NCBI RefSeq assembly: GCF_003932715.1
Contig: NZ_CP020700.1
Coordinates: 3,060,501-3,124,500 of the forward strand
DNA length: 64,000 nt
Reading direction: 5' to 3'
From: Streptomyces tsukubensis
GTDB taxonomy: Bacteria > Actinomycetota > Actinomycetes > Streptomycetales > Streptomycetaceae
Shown: piece after piece, positions 52,253 through 60,494 of the stretch
Layout of the letters: each line of letters starts with the position of its first letter
Position numbering within the stretch: position 1 is the stretch's first letter
Notes under the pieces: model-generated
Told to the model about the DNA's origin: nothing
Databases searched by the model: none
What the model saw: only the letters and a program-made list of their open reading frames with translations
Position numbers and translations under genes: made by a program

Positions 52253-53182
52253 ATGACGACCAGCAGGAATACCGGCGCGGACCCCCGCCGCCGCAACGGC
52301 CGAAGGCCCCCGGGGCAGCACCTCGCGGACCCCGCCCACCCCACCGATCCGATCATCACACCGGCCTGGGGCTCCATGGATTCCGGACACGCCGCCCCCG
52401 ACCCCGACCGTGCCCCCGGCCCTGCCCCCGCCCCCGTCCTCCGGCTCCGCTCCGTCTCCCGCATCCACGGCTCCGGCGACCGCGCCGTCACCGCGCTCCA
52501 CAATGTCAGCCTGTCCTTTCCCCACGGCTCCTTCACCGCCGTCATGGGCCCCTCGGGCTCCGGTAAATCGACCCTGCTCCAGTGCGCGGCCGGGCTCGAC
52601 CGCCCCACCTCCGGCTCGGTCCGCCTCGGCGCCACCGAGCTGACCGGCCTCGGCGAACGGCGGCTCACCCTGCTGCGCCGCAGCCGTATCGGCTTCGTCT
52701 TCCAGTCCTTCAACCTCCTGCCCGCGCTGACGGCGGAGCAGAACGTGGCGCTGCCGCTCCGCCTGGCCGGGCGCAGACCCGGGAAGGAGGACGTGCGGGC
52801 GGCGCTCGACCGGGTGGGCCTCGCGGACCGGGCACGGCACCGGCCCGCCGAACTGTCGGGCGGTCAGCAGCAGCGGGTGGCGCTCGCCCGGGCCCTGATC
52901 ACCCGCCCGGACGTCCTCTTCGGCGACGAGCCGACCGGCGCCCTCGACACCCGGACCGGCCACCGGGTCCTCGGCCTGCTGCGGGAGACCGTCGACCGGG
53001 ACGGCCGGACCGTGGTCATGGTGACGCACGATCCGGTCGCGGCCGCCCGCGCCGACCGGGTGGTGTTCCTGGTCGACGGCCGGATCACCGGCGAACTCGC
53101 CACCCCCGATGCCGAGTCCGTGGCCGCCCGGATGACGGGCCTGGAGGCAGCCGCGGCACGGAAAGCGACAGCACAGTGCTGA
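52253..53182 (+). CDS. ABC transporter ATP-binding protein (MacB/LolD type)
   Basis: 309 residues. Walker A GPSGSGKST, Q-loop FVFQSFNLLPALTAEQNV, signature LSGGQQQRVALARAL, Walker B VLFGDEPTGALD and switch VMVTHDPVAA are the MacB/LolD signature set. The first 60 residues are a Pro/Arg-rich extension; an ATG at 52376 would remove 41 of them and could be the true start. Overlaps the permease gene by 7 bp. Confidence 0.94.
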   Translation: MTTSRNTGADPRRRNGRRPPGQHLADPAHPTDPIITPAWGSMDSGHAAPDPDRAPGPAPAPVLRLRSVSRIHGSGDRAVTALHNVSLSFPHGSFTAVMGPSGSGKSTLLQCAAGLDRPTSGSVRLGATELTGLGERRLTLLRRSRIGFVFQSFNLLPALTAEQNVALPLRLAGRRPGKEDVRAALDRVGLADRARHRPAELSGGQQQRVALARALITRPDVLFGDEPTGALDTRTGHRVLGLLRETVDRDGRTVVMVTHDPVAAARADRVVFLVDGRITGELATPDAESVAARMTGLEAAAARKATAQC

Positions 53183-55665
53183 GCATCGCACTGCGGAGCC
53201 TGCGTCTGCGGTGGACCGGTTTCCTCGGCACCTTCACCGCCCTCGCACTCGGCACCGGGATCATCACCACCATGGGGCTGGCGCTGGCGGCAGCGGCGGA
53301 CGCCCCGGTCCAGGGTCCGCAGCGGTTCGCGAAGGCGCCGACCGTCGTCCGGCCGGTGGACGAGCTGTCCGTCCGTACCCCTGTCGGAATCCGCACCGCG
53401 CCACTCGCCCACCCCCGGCCCCTCACCCCCCGCCAACTCGTGCAACTGGCCGCGCTCGGCCGCACGGTCGTGGACCGCTCCTTCCCGGTCCGGATCGGCA
53501 CCGGCCCCGAAGTCCTCACCGGCCACCCCTGGTCGACGGCGGCCTTCGCCCCGTACACCCTCACGTCGGGGCGCGCACCGAAGGCCCCCGGCGAGGTCGT
53601 CGTGACCGGCACCCGGGCCCGGCCCGGTGAGGTCCTCCGGACGGCAGCGGGCCCGGTCACGGTCGTCGGCACCGTACGCGACCTGGGTTTCGAGGACGCC
53701 GTCTTCTACACCGACCGCCGGGCCGCCGCGCTCTCGCCGCGCGTCGACCACGTGGTCGTCGACGCGCCCCCGGAGGCCGTACGCGCAGCGGTCGCCGTGA
53801 TCGCACCCCGTACCGCCGACCCCGGCTCACCCCCCGCACTCCGAGTCCTCACCGGTGCGGACCGCCGTCTCGCGGACCCCGATCCGGACCGCGAGGAACA
53901 GGCCGTCGTCGCCCTGTACGCGCTGCTGGGCACGGCCGCCGGAATCACCGGTTTCGTCTCCGTGCTGGTCACCGCGTCCGCCTTCGCGTTCGCCGTGGTC
54001 CAGCGGCGCAAGGAGTTCGCCCTGCTGAGGACGGCGGGCGCCACCCCGGGCCAGATCCGCAGGATGCTGTTCGCCGAGGCTCTCGCCGTGGGAGCGGTGG
54101 CAGCCGCGGCAGGCTGTCTGCTGGGTTCCCAAGGCACCCCGCAGCTGGCCCGCCATATGGTGGCGAACGAGGTCGCACCGGTCTGGTTCACCGGTGCCGT
54201 CACCGCCACGGGCAGTGTCTGGCCCTACCATCTCGCCTTCTGGACCGGTCTGGTGGTCGCGTTCGCGGGCGTCGTCGCCGCGTCATGGCGAGCCGGCCGT
54301 ACGGATCCGCTGGAGGCGCTGCGCGACGCGTCGGCCGACGCCCGTACACCTCCGCGGGGGCGGTACGCCGGGGGCGTCCTGGTGCTGGCGGCCGCGGCCG
54401 GGACACTGGCGTACGCCCTGGTGAGCGACCCCGGCGAACTGCTGCACCGCAAGACCTACACCAGCCGCCCGCTCCTGCTGATCACCGCGTTCGCGCTGCT
54501 GGTCCCGGCCTTCGTGCGGCCGCTGGCGAGGCTGCTGACATGGCTGCCGGCCCGGCGGCCGGGTGCGGGCGGACTGCTGGTGCGCGCACACGCGTCGGCC
54601 CGGGTGCGGCGTACGGCGGCGGTGGCCGCGCCGGTCCTGGTGACCGTCGCCCTCGCGGGCTCACTCCTCGGCACCGTCGCCACCCTCGACGGGGCACGGG
54701 CCGCCGAGATCCGCTCCCGTACCGCCGCGGACCACATCCTCACGACCACCGCCTCCGGCGGTTTCGCCGCGGACACGGTGGACCGGCTGCGGGCGGTGCC
54801 CGGGGTCCGGGTCTTCCCCTCGGCAGCCTCCGCGGTCTTCGTACGGGAGGAGGGCGCCGCCCTGATCCGTTCCGACGCCCGCGCCACCGACCCCGCGGCC
54901 CTCGCCGCCACCGTCCGTCTGCCGCTCGTCGCGGGCGACGCCGGCCGTCTCGACGACCGTTCGATCATCGTCGACGACGCATGGGAGCAGCACACCGTCG
55001 GTGACACGGTCGACCTGTGGCGGGGCGACGGCTCCCGGGCCACCCTGCGCATCGCGGCCGTCATGCGCGCGGGCACCGGCGACAACGGCGTATACCTCAC
55101 CCCCCGTAACGCCCCCGGATCCGCTGTCGACCGCATCGACGTCGCCATCACCCCCGGCGCGGACCGGGCGGCGGTCGGCGAGGCACTGCGCCGGACGGCC
55201 GCGGCGATCCCCGGCACCGAAGTACGCAGCCGTACGGAATGGGTGGCCGCGGCCCGCCCGGAACCGGACCGGCGGACCCTGGCGGGCTATGCCGTGGTGC
55301 TCGGTATCGCCCTCCTCTACACCGCGATTTCACTCGCCAATACGCTGCTCATGGCCGCCCCGGAGCAGACCCGTGAACTGGCACTGCTCCGGCTCACCGG
55401 GGCGACCGGCCCCCAACTGCTGCGGCTCGCAGCCGCGGAGGCGGTAACGGCGGTCGCCGTCGGCGCGATCCTCGGCGCGGTGGTGACGGCTCTCAATCTG
55501 GCCGGGATACACGGCGCTCTGGCGGTGCTCGGCGTACCGCACTCGCCTCCGGACATCCCCTGGGAAGCACTCGGCGCGACGACGGCGGCGTGCGGACTGA
55601 TCGCTGCGGGGTGCGCGGCGGCCACTGCGGCGGTGAGCCTGCGCGGACCGGTGGTGCGCCCCTGA
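53176..55665 (+). CDS. FtsX-family ABC permease (duplicated)
   Basis: 829 residues with two FtsX halves: a start helix (WTGFLGTFTALALGTGIITTMGLALAAA), an outer domain, three helices ending in a coupling segment (VVQRRKEFALLRTAGATPGQIRRMLFAEA), a central helix pair, and a second set ending EQTRELALLRLTGATGPQLLRLAAAEA. The repeated ALLR-T/L-GAT motifs contact the ATPase. The complex probably extrudes peptides or antibiotics such as bacitracin-type compounds, and pairs with the adjacent two-component system in the classic cell-envelope-stress layout. Confidence 0.94.
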   Translation: MLSIALRSLRLRWTGFLGTFTALALGTGIITTMGLALAAAADAPVQGPQRFAKAPTVVRPVDELSVRTPVGIRTAPLAHPRPLTPRQLVQLAALGRTVVDRSFPVRIGTGPEVLTGHPWSTAAFAPYTLTSGRAPKAPGEVVVTGTRARPGEVLRTAAGPVTVVGTVRDLGFEDAVFYTDRRAAALSPRVDHVVVDAPPEAVRAAVAVIAPRTADPGSPPALRVLTGADRRLADPDPDREEQAVVALYALLGTAAGITGFVSVLVTASAFAFAVVQRRKEFALLRTAGATPGQIRRMLFAEALAVGAVAAAAGCLLGSQGTPQLARHMVANEVAPVWFTGAVTATGSVWPYHLAFWTGLVVAFAGVVAASWRAGRTDPLEALRDASADARTPPRGRYAGGVLVLAAAAGTLAYALVSDPGELLHRKTYTSRPLLLITAFALLVPAFVRPLARLLTWLPARRPGAGGLLVRAHASARVRRTAAVAAPVLVTVALAGSLLGTVATLDGARAAEIRSRTAADHILTTTASGGFAADTVDRLRAVPGVRVFPSAASAVFVREEGAALIRSDARATDPAALAATVRLPLVAGDAGRLDDRSIIVDDAWEQHTVGDTVDLWRGDGSRATLRIAAVMRAGTGDNGVYLTPRNAPGSAVDRIDVAITPGADRAAVGEALRRTAAAIPGTEVRSRTEWVAAARPEPDRRTLAGYAVVLGIALLYTAISLANTLLMAAPEQTRELALLRLTGATGPQLLRLAAAEAVTAVAVGAILGAVVTALNLAGIHGALAVLGVPHSPPDIPWEALGATTAACGLIAAGCAAATAAVSLRGPVVRP

Positions 55666-55778
55666 CCGTAGGCCCCGGATCCGTACACCTCGGACCGTAC
55701 GCCCCCGACCCACACGCCCCGTTCTGTACGCCCTGGACCGTGCGCCCCGGACCGGTCGCGCCGCCGGACCACCCCTGA

Positions 55779-56159
55779 TCAGGCGGCCGAGACCTCGGAC
55801 CGTGCCTCCCGCTGCGAGCCGCCGACCGCCAGCAGCCCGGCGAGGGCGCTGCGGCTGTCCTGAAGCACGGCTATCCGGTCGTCGAGACCGCGGAGCTGCT
55901 CCTCCAGCGCCCCCGCGGCGCACCCGTGCACGGCGGGCCCGGGGCCCTCCACACAGGGAAGCACCTCCCGAATGACCCGGGTGGGCAGCCCCGCGTCGAG
56001 GAAGGCCCGGATATGGCCGACGACCTCGGGAGCGTCGTCGGCATAGCTGCGGTGGGTGCCCACGCGCCGCGGCGTCAGCAGCCCCTGCTCCTCGTAGTAC
56101 CGCAGAAGCCTCGGGCTGACCCCGGTCAACCGGGCCAGTTCACCGATCTTCATGCTCAT
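55779..56159 (-). CDS. MerR-family regulator (twin 1)
   Basis: 126 residues. MKIGELARLTGVSPRLLRYY, EEQGLLTPRR and HIRAFLDAGLPTRVIREVLPC give the MerR winged helix and dimer helix. The C-terminal tail is short and contains CVEGPGPAVHGC, two Cys that might be functional. Starts at 56153 and 56159 are both possible; GGGG upstream favours 56159. Divergent from the aminotransferase gene, whose promoter has an overlong spacer with a palindrome. Its sequence resembles the MerR at 58115. Confidence 0.92.
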   Translation of the reverse strand: MSMKIGELARLTGVSPRLLRYYEEQGLLTPRRVGTHRSYADDAPEVVGHIRAFLDAGLPTRVIREVLPCVEGPGPAVHGCAAGALEEQLRGLDDRIAVLQDSRSALAGLLAVGGSQREARSEVSAA

Positions 56160-56215
56160 GCCGTACCAGCCCCCGTCCGTCCGATGCCGCACCGGCGTGA
56201 CGTACACCACTCCGC

Positions 56216-56247
56216 TTGAATCTCACACCGGTGTGAGGTCCTACCTT
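56216..56247 (+). promoter_or_regulatory. MerR-type promoter and operator for aminotransferase gene
   Basis: -35 TTGAAT (56216-56221), 20-nt spacer, -10 TACCTT (56242-56247), then 6 nt to the ATG at 56254. The spacer holds the perfect 16-bp palindrome CTCACACCGGTGTGAG (56222-56237). An overlong spacer with the operator between -35 and -10 is the hallmark of MerR-activated promoters. Confidence 0.8.
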
Positions 56248-56253
56248 TCCAAC

Positions 56254-57084
56254 ATGACTACCGAGCCGAATAGTTCCCCTGGTTCCCCGTATCTCACGCA
56301 TCTCAACGGGCGTCCGGCCACGGCCGGGGAGCTGGCGCCGCTCGCCTTCGCGGGCCATGCCCACTTCACCGCCATCCAGGTGCGCGACGGCCGGATCCGC
56401 GGCCTCGACCTGCATCTGGACCGGCTGCGGTCGGCCTCCGATGAGCTGTACGGCCGGGCGCTGCCGGACGACCGGATCCGCGAACTGCTGCGTGCCGCCC
56501 TGGCCGGGGGCCCCGCCGATCTGTCGCTGACGGCGACGGTCTACTCCCGGGAGGGCGAGTTCACCCCCGCCGACCCCGGCGCCGAACTGGACGTCCTGGT
56601 GTCCACGTCCCCGCCCGCGAACGGCCCCGGCGGACCGCTGAGCCTGGCGACCGTCCCGTACGAGCGCCCGCTGCCCGGCATCAAGCACGTCGGTGAGATC
56701 GCCAAGACGTACTATCCGCGCCGGGTCGCCCGGCTCGGCTTCGACGACGCCGCGTTCCTCGACGGCAAGGGCCGGTTCAGCGAGGCATCCATCTGGAATC
56801 TGGTGTTCTGGGACGGTACGTCCGTCGTCTGGCCGGTCGCGGAGATACTGCGCGGCACGATGCTGGGCACCGTACGGAGGCAGCTCGACCGCCTCGGTGT
56901 CCCCCAGACCGACCGGGAGGTCACCCCCGCCGATCTGCCGTCCCTGGCGGGCGCGGCGGTCATGAACTCCTGGACCCCCGCGGTCCCGGTCCACCGCATC
57001 GACACCACACCCGTCCCGGCGGCCCCCGATTTCACCGCCCTGCTCCGCCGCGCCCACGAAGCGGAACCGCCCGTCGCCCCCTGA
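56254..57084 (+). CDS. Class IV PLP-dependent aminotransferase
   Basis: 276 residues of the BCAT/aminodeoxychorismate-lyase fold. Strand motif HLDRLRSASDELYG, the probable PLP Lys in EIAKTYYPRRVARLGFDDAA, and FSEASIWNLVFWDG with the conserved Glu are as in the family. Whether it is a branched-chain transaminase or a lyase cannot be told. Leaderless start at 56254 under a MerR promoter; the stop is 22 bp from the convergent deacetylase gene. Confidence 0.92.
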   Translation: MTTEPNSSPGSPYLTHLNGRPATAGELAPLAFAGHAHFTAIQVRDGRIRGLDLHLDRLRSASDELYGRALPDDRIRELLRAALAGGPADLSLTATVYSREGEFTPADPGAELDVLVSTSPPANGPGGPLSLATVPYERPLPGIKHVGEIAKTYYPRRVARLGFDDAAFLDGKGRFSEASIWNLVFWDGTSVVWPVAEILRGTMLGTVRRQLDRLGVPQTDREVTPADLPSLAGAAVMNSWTPAVPVHRIDTTPVPAAPDFTALLRRAHEAEPPVAP

Positions 57085-57106
57085 GCACGGTTCCGGCGGG
57101 CACTGT

Positions 57107-57997
57107 TCACCCGACCGTGCCCGAAGCCGGTGCGACCGCGGTCCGCGCATAGTGTTCGGCGATCTCGTCGCTGGTGGTCAGCCAGGTGCCGGGATGCCCG
57201 GCGACGTACTCCAGGGCCTCGTCCAGATACCGGCTGCGGAACGGCTGGCCGATGACGAAGGGGTGCAGGGCCAGCGCCATCACCCGGCCGCTGTCGGCCG
57301 TGGAGTCGGCGTGGAGACGGTCCAGCTGGTCCTTCACGATCCGGACGAAGTCGGGGCCGGTCATGCCCTTGCTGACGAACAGCCCGATGTCGTTCAGTTC
57401 GACCGAGTACGGCACGCTGAGCATGCCCGGCACGTTCAGCCGGTACGGCTGGTCGTCGTTGGTCCAGTCGAGGACGTACGAGAGTCCCAGCTCGGCCAGG
57501 AGCTCCGGGGTGCGGAAGGTCTCGGTCAGCGCGGGCCCCATCCAGCCGCGCGGCCGCCGGCCGGTGGTCCGCTCGATCGTGCCGACGATCTCCGCCAGGA
57601 CCCGCCGCTCCTCGTCGGCGGTCAGACCGGCGTGGAAGGTCGAGTTGTCCCGGCCGTGGGCCAGCCACGCCCAGTCCCGGTCCCGTCCGGCCTCGACGAG
57701 CTGCGGATACCGCTCCCCGGCGGCGGAGTTCAGCAGGGCACTGGCCCGGATGCCGTGGCGGTCGAAGCTTTCGATCACCCGCCAGATGCCCACCCGGGGC
57801 CCGTAGTCCCGCCATCCGTAGTTCAGCGGATCCGGCACCAGCCCGGCCGTACCCGGAAACGTACTGGTCGAAGGCGCGTCGAGCAGATAGTGCTCGACGT
57901 TCAGGCCCACATAGAAGGCGACCCGGGCACCACCCGGCCAGCGGAGCGGTTCCCGCTCGGTGATCGGGCTGTAGTCGTAGAGCTTCTGATCCGTCAT
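57107..57997 (-). CDS. Polysaccharide deacetylase-family protein (PuuE-like)
   Basis: 296 residues of NodB-like carbohydrate-esterase fold. RVAFYVGLNVEHYLLDAP and YGPRVGIWRVIESFDRHGIRASALLNSA, then WLAHGRDNS and ALHPFVIGQPFR place it in the cofactor-poor PuuE/allantoinase branch rather than chitin deacetylases. No signal peptide, so the substrate is intracellular and probably not cell wall. GAGGTG lies 7 nt before the ATG at 57997. Confidence 0.9.
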   Translation of the reverse strand: MTDQKLYDYSPITEREPLRWPGGARVAFYVGLNVEHYLLDAPSTSTFPGTAGLVPDPLNYGWRDYGPRVGIWRVIESFDRHGIRASALLNSAAGERYPQLVEAGRDRDWAWLAHGRDNSTFHAGLTADEERRVLAEIVGTIERTTGRRPRGWMGPALTETFRTPELLAELGLSYVLDWTNDDQPYRLNVPGMLSVPYSVELNDIGLFVSKGMTGPDFVRIVKDQLDRLHADSTADSGRVMALALHPFVIGQPFRSRYLDEALEYVAGHPGTWLTTSDEIAEHYARTAVAPASGTVG

Positions 57998-58065
57998 CAC
58001 GGCACACCTCGTGCAGGTCGGGACCCGTTCCCGGGCCGTCGCGGCTTCCGGCACCTAGACTCGAA

Positions 58066-58089
58066 CCCTCACATCAATGTGAAGGTCAA
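58066..58089. promoter_or_regulatory. MerR-type operator between deacetylase and merR
   Basis: TCACAT-CA-ATGTGA (58069-58082) is a perfect inverted repeat with outer CC/GG (58066-58067 and 58084-58085). On the minus strand TTGACC (58084-58089) would be the -35 of the deacetylase promoter, 19 nt upstream of a weak TCGAGT -10. The half-site TCACA is shared with the operator at 56222-56237. Confidence 0.65.
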
Positions 58090-58114
58090 CCCGCCCCGGA
58101 ATGAGGTGGATCAC

Positions 58115-58537
58115 ATGCGGATCGGAGAGCTGTCGCGGCGTACGGACACCTCGCCCAGGCTGCTGCGCTACTACGAGGAGCAGGGCCTGATCGCCGCCGC
58201 CCGTTCCCCGAACGGCTACCGCGACTACGAGGACGGCACGGTGGACCGGGTGCTCCAGGTCCGCGGCCTTCTCGACGCCGGACTGCCGACCCGCATCATC
58301 CGCCGCATCCTGCCCTGTCTGGGCACCCCGCGGACGATCTACTTCCCGGACCCGACCCCGGAGATGCTGTCCACGCTGGAACGGGAGCGCGACCGGATGA
58401 CGGAGCGGATCGCCGTACTGAGCCGTAACCGGGACGCCATCGACGGCTATCTGACCACGGTCCGGCGGAACGACGCCGCGAACGCTACACCGGCAGGGCG
58501 CCCGGAGGATGTCCGTACCGGCGGCCGTACGGAGTGA
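58115..58537 (+). CDS. MerR-family regulator (twin 2)
   Basis: 140 residues: MRIGELSRRTDTSPRLLRYY, EEQGLIAAARSPNGYRDYED, then VRGLLDAGLPTRIIRRILPC and a coiled segment LERERDRMTERIAVLSRNRDAI. Closely like the MerR at 55779-56159 (shared SPRLLRYYEEQGL and DAGLPTR-I). GAGG lies 8-9 nt before the ATG. It probably activates the divergent deacetylase gene. Its 3' end overlaps the convergent HEAT-repeat gene by 53 bp. Confidence 0.92.
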   Translation: MRIGELSRRTDTSPRLLRYYEEQGLIAAARSPNGYRDYEDGTVDRVLQVRGLLDAGLPTRIIRRILPCLGTPRTIYFPDPTPEMLSTLERERDRMTERIAVLSRNRDAIDGYLTTVRRNDAANATPAGRPEDVRTGGRTE

Positions 58538-59585
58538 GGGCGAGAACGCCGGAGCCGGTGACCGTGGTCCGGGCGCCGAGGGAGGACGGGTCGACCGAGA
58601 GCCGGGCGGCGACGACCGTGGCCCGGCACGTCCGTCCGCGTAACTCCCCGCGGCCGGGCGGCTCGTGCGCGGGCCGGTACCCGTACTCGGCACCGTGCGC
58701 GGGCCCCTGGTCCGCGCCCCGTACGGCGTCGAACACGTCGTAGTAGCGCACCACTTCCGCGCCCTGCGCTATGCACCACGCGGTCCAGGCGCCGCCGCAG
58801 CTCTCCCCGTACCACTGGGCGGCCCCGAACCGCTCGCCCAGGGCCGAGCAGCGCGCCCGGACGATCTCCCGCACCGGCCCGCAGCCGGCCCCGCAACCGG
58901 CGTCCCACCGGATATGCCGCCGGTCGTCCGACGAATGGCCGAAGACCAGGGTCCAGCCGTCGAGCCCGGGGCTCACGAAGACCCGGGCCGAGGAGGGGCA
59001 CTCGGCGTCCCGCGTCCGGCTGTGCCGGTCCCGGCTCCAGGCGGCCGCCCCGGTCCGCAGGGTGACCGGCTCCGCGTCCCCCAGCCCGAAGGCGTCGAGC
59101 ACGGCGGACTGGTCGAGCGTCGGCAGCGCGTACCAGAAGCCGCAGAGGGCGAACGGCTCCGGCACCTCCGTCCGCAGTTTGATCCGCCGCAGCCGCCGGA
59201 CCGCCGCCAGATCGGCCGGATCCAGCGCCCCGGGACCGCCGATCTCGGCCAGCGCCTCCAGCGCCCCGGCCCGCACCCACGGCCCTCCCGCGGACGCCCG
59301 CCGCACCCGGCGCAGCACGGGCACGGCACCGCACCCGATCCCCTGGAACGCCAGCACCGCCCGGCGCCGCACACCGGGATCGGCGTCCCCCAGCAGCAGC
59401 GTCAGCCGTTCGCTGTACGCGACGGCAGCCGCGCCCCGCCGCTGGAACTCCACGAGCGCGTTCTCCCGCACCCGGGGATCGGGATGGCCGAGCAGCAGCG
59501 CACAGGCGTCCAGATCGCCGCAGGCCATCCGCGCGAGAGCCCCGGCCAAGGTCTCCCACGCCCCACCACCCCGTCCCCGCTCCAT
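58485..59585 (-). CDS. HEAT-repeat protein, unknown function
   Basis: 366 residues. The N-terminal 130 hold HEAT-like helical pairs (LLLGHPDPRVRENALVEFQ, LLLGDADPGVRRRAVLAFQGI, VRAGALEALAEIGGPGALD). The C-terminal part contains LDGWTLVFGHSSDD and WYGESCGGAWTAWCIAQGAEVVRYYDVFD, a pattern of Streptomyces hypothetical proteins that read like an immunity/Knr4-type scaffold, but I cannot assign it. TAGGGT lies 7 nt before the ATG at 59585, and the same AGGG could also serve as an RBS. Confidence 0.75.
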   Translation of the reverse strand: MERGRGGGAWETLAGALARMACGDLDACALLLGHPDPRVRENALVEFQRRGAAAVAYSERLTLLLGDADPGVRRRAVLAFQGIGCGAVPVLRRVRRASAGGPWVRAGALEALAEIGGPGALDPADLAAVRRLRRIKLRTEVPEPFALCGFWYALPTLDQSAVLDAFGLGDAEPVTLRTGAAAWSRDRHSRTRDAECPSSARVFVSPGLDGWTLVFGHSSDDRRHIRWDAGCGAGCGPVREIVRARCSALGERFGAAQWYGESCGGAWTAWCIAQGAEVVRYYDVFDAVRGADQGPAHGAEYGYRPAHEPPGRGELRGRTCRATVVAARLSVDPSSLGARTTVTGSGVLALTPYGRRYGHPPGALPV

Positions 59586-59658
59586 GCCGCGCACCCTAAC
59601 CGCCCCCACTGACACCAGGACGTCCCGAGGCCGGGAGCTCCGGAAAACCGGTGACCTG

Positions 59659-59664
59659 TATGGT
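59659..59664 (+). promoter_or_regulatory. -10 element for leaderless tetR
   Basis: TATGGT, 6 nt, then GTG at 59671; CCGG-AAAA-CCGG lies just upstream (59640-59651) and may be an operator. Confidence 0.5.
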
Positions 59665-59670
59665 GACCCG

Positions 59671-60333
59671 GTGGTGGGCGCAGCGGTCGGTGACGAGGGG
59701 GCGAAGGGCCGGCGGATCCGCGGTCTGGACGCCGGGGAGCGGCGGACCAGACGCCGCGAGGATCTGCTGGACTCGGCCCTGGACCTGTTCTCCGCCCAGG
59801 GCTACCAGGACACGTCGATCGAACAGATCTGCAAGCACGCCTATGTCGGGACCAAGAGCTTCTACGAGGTGTTCACCGGCAAGGAGGCCCTCTATCTGGC
59901 GCTGCTCGACCGGATCGTCGCGGATGTGACGGGTCGTCTCGTCTCGGCGCTCGAAGCCCTGGAGCAGGGCCGGGACGAGCGGGAGGCCGCCCGGTCGCTC
60001 ATCCGGCTCTTCGCGGATGCCTTCGTGGACGATGTGCGGGTGGCCCGGGTGACGTTCGGCGAGGGCCGCGCGGTGACACCACCGGCCGAGGCACACCGCC
60101 GTCGTAACCGGCGGATGGCGGCCTCGTTCGTCGAAGAGGCCTGGCGGCGGCTCGGCGTGGCGACGGGTCCGCAGGTCCGTGTGGTCGCCATGGGGCTGAT
60201 CGGCGGCCTCTTCGACATCATCTCCGACTGGCTGCTGGACGCGGACACCGAACGCCCCGCCGACCGCAGGTCGCTCCAGGAGGGCCTCGACCGCTTCTAC
60301 ACGGCGGTCAGCTCCGGACTCGCCTCCTCCTGA
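59671..60333 (+). CDS. TetR-family transcriptional regulator
   Basis: 220 residues. HTH: RREDLLDSALDLFSAQGYQDTSIEQI, then HAYVGTKSFYEVFTGKEAL, with SFYEVF in place of the usual tyrosine-rich turn. The C-terminal ligand domain is helical. A GTG at 59671 is chosen because a -10 hexamer lies 6 nt upstream. The next gene is a secreted lipase on the same strand, but a palindrome and separate promoter-like elements lie between. Confidence 0.9.
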   Translation: MVGAAVGDEGAKGRRIRGLDAGERRTRRREDLLDSALDLFSAQGYQDTSIEQICKHAYVGTKSFYEVFTGKEALYLALLDRIVADVTGRLVSALEALEQGRDEREAARSLIRLFADAFVDDVRVARVTFGEGRAVTPPAEAHRRRNRRMAASFVEEAWRRLGVATGPQVRVVAMGLIGGLFDIISDWLLDADTERPADRRSLQEGLDRFYTAVSSGLASS

Positions 60334-60375
60334 AGCACTCCCCACTGAAGCACTCCCCACTGAAGCACTCCCTCC
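60331..60375. repeat. Three tandem 15-bp repeats starting in the tetR stop codon
   Basis: TGAAGCACTCCCCAC twice (60331-60345, 60346-60360) and a third copy with two changes at its end (60361-60375). The first copy includes the tetR stop. Confidence 0.85.
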
Positions 60376-60429
60376 CGAAGCGCGCCCCGGGGTCGGGGTC
60401 CATCGGCACGAGTTTTTTGGAAACGGCTC

Positions 60430-60444
60430 CTTGTTCCTAACAAG
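60430..60444. promoter_or_regulatory. Palindrome upstream of lipase gene
   Basis: CTTGTT-N3-AACAAG, a perfect inverted repeat in an AT-rich stretch 50-65 bp before the lipase ATG. Candidate operator for the upstream TetR protein. Confidence 0.45.
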
Positions 60445-60494
60445 TGCCCGTGCTCTACTTCCGGGTAACCCTCCTCGAACAGGGAGTTGCCCCC

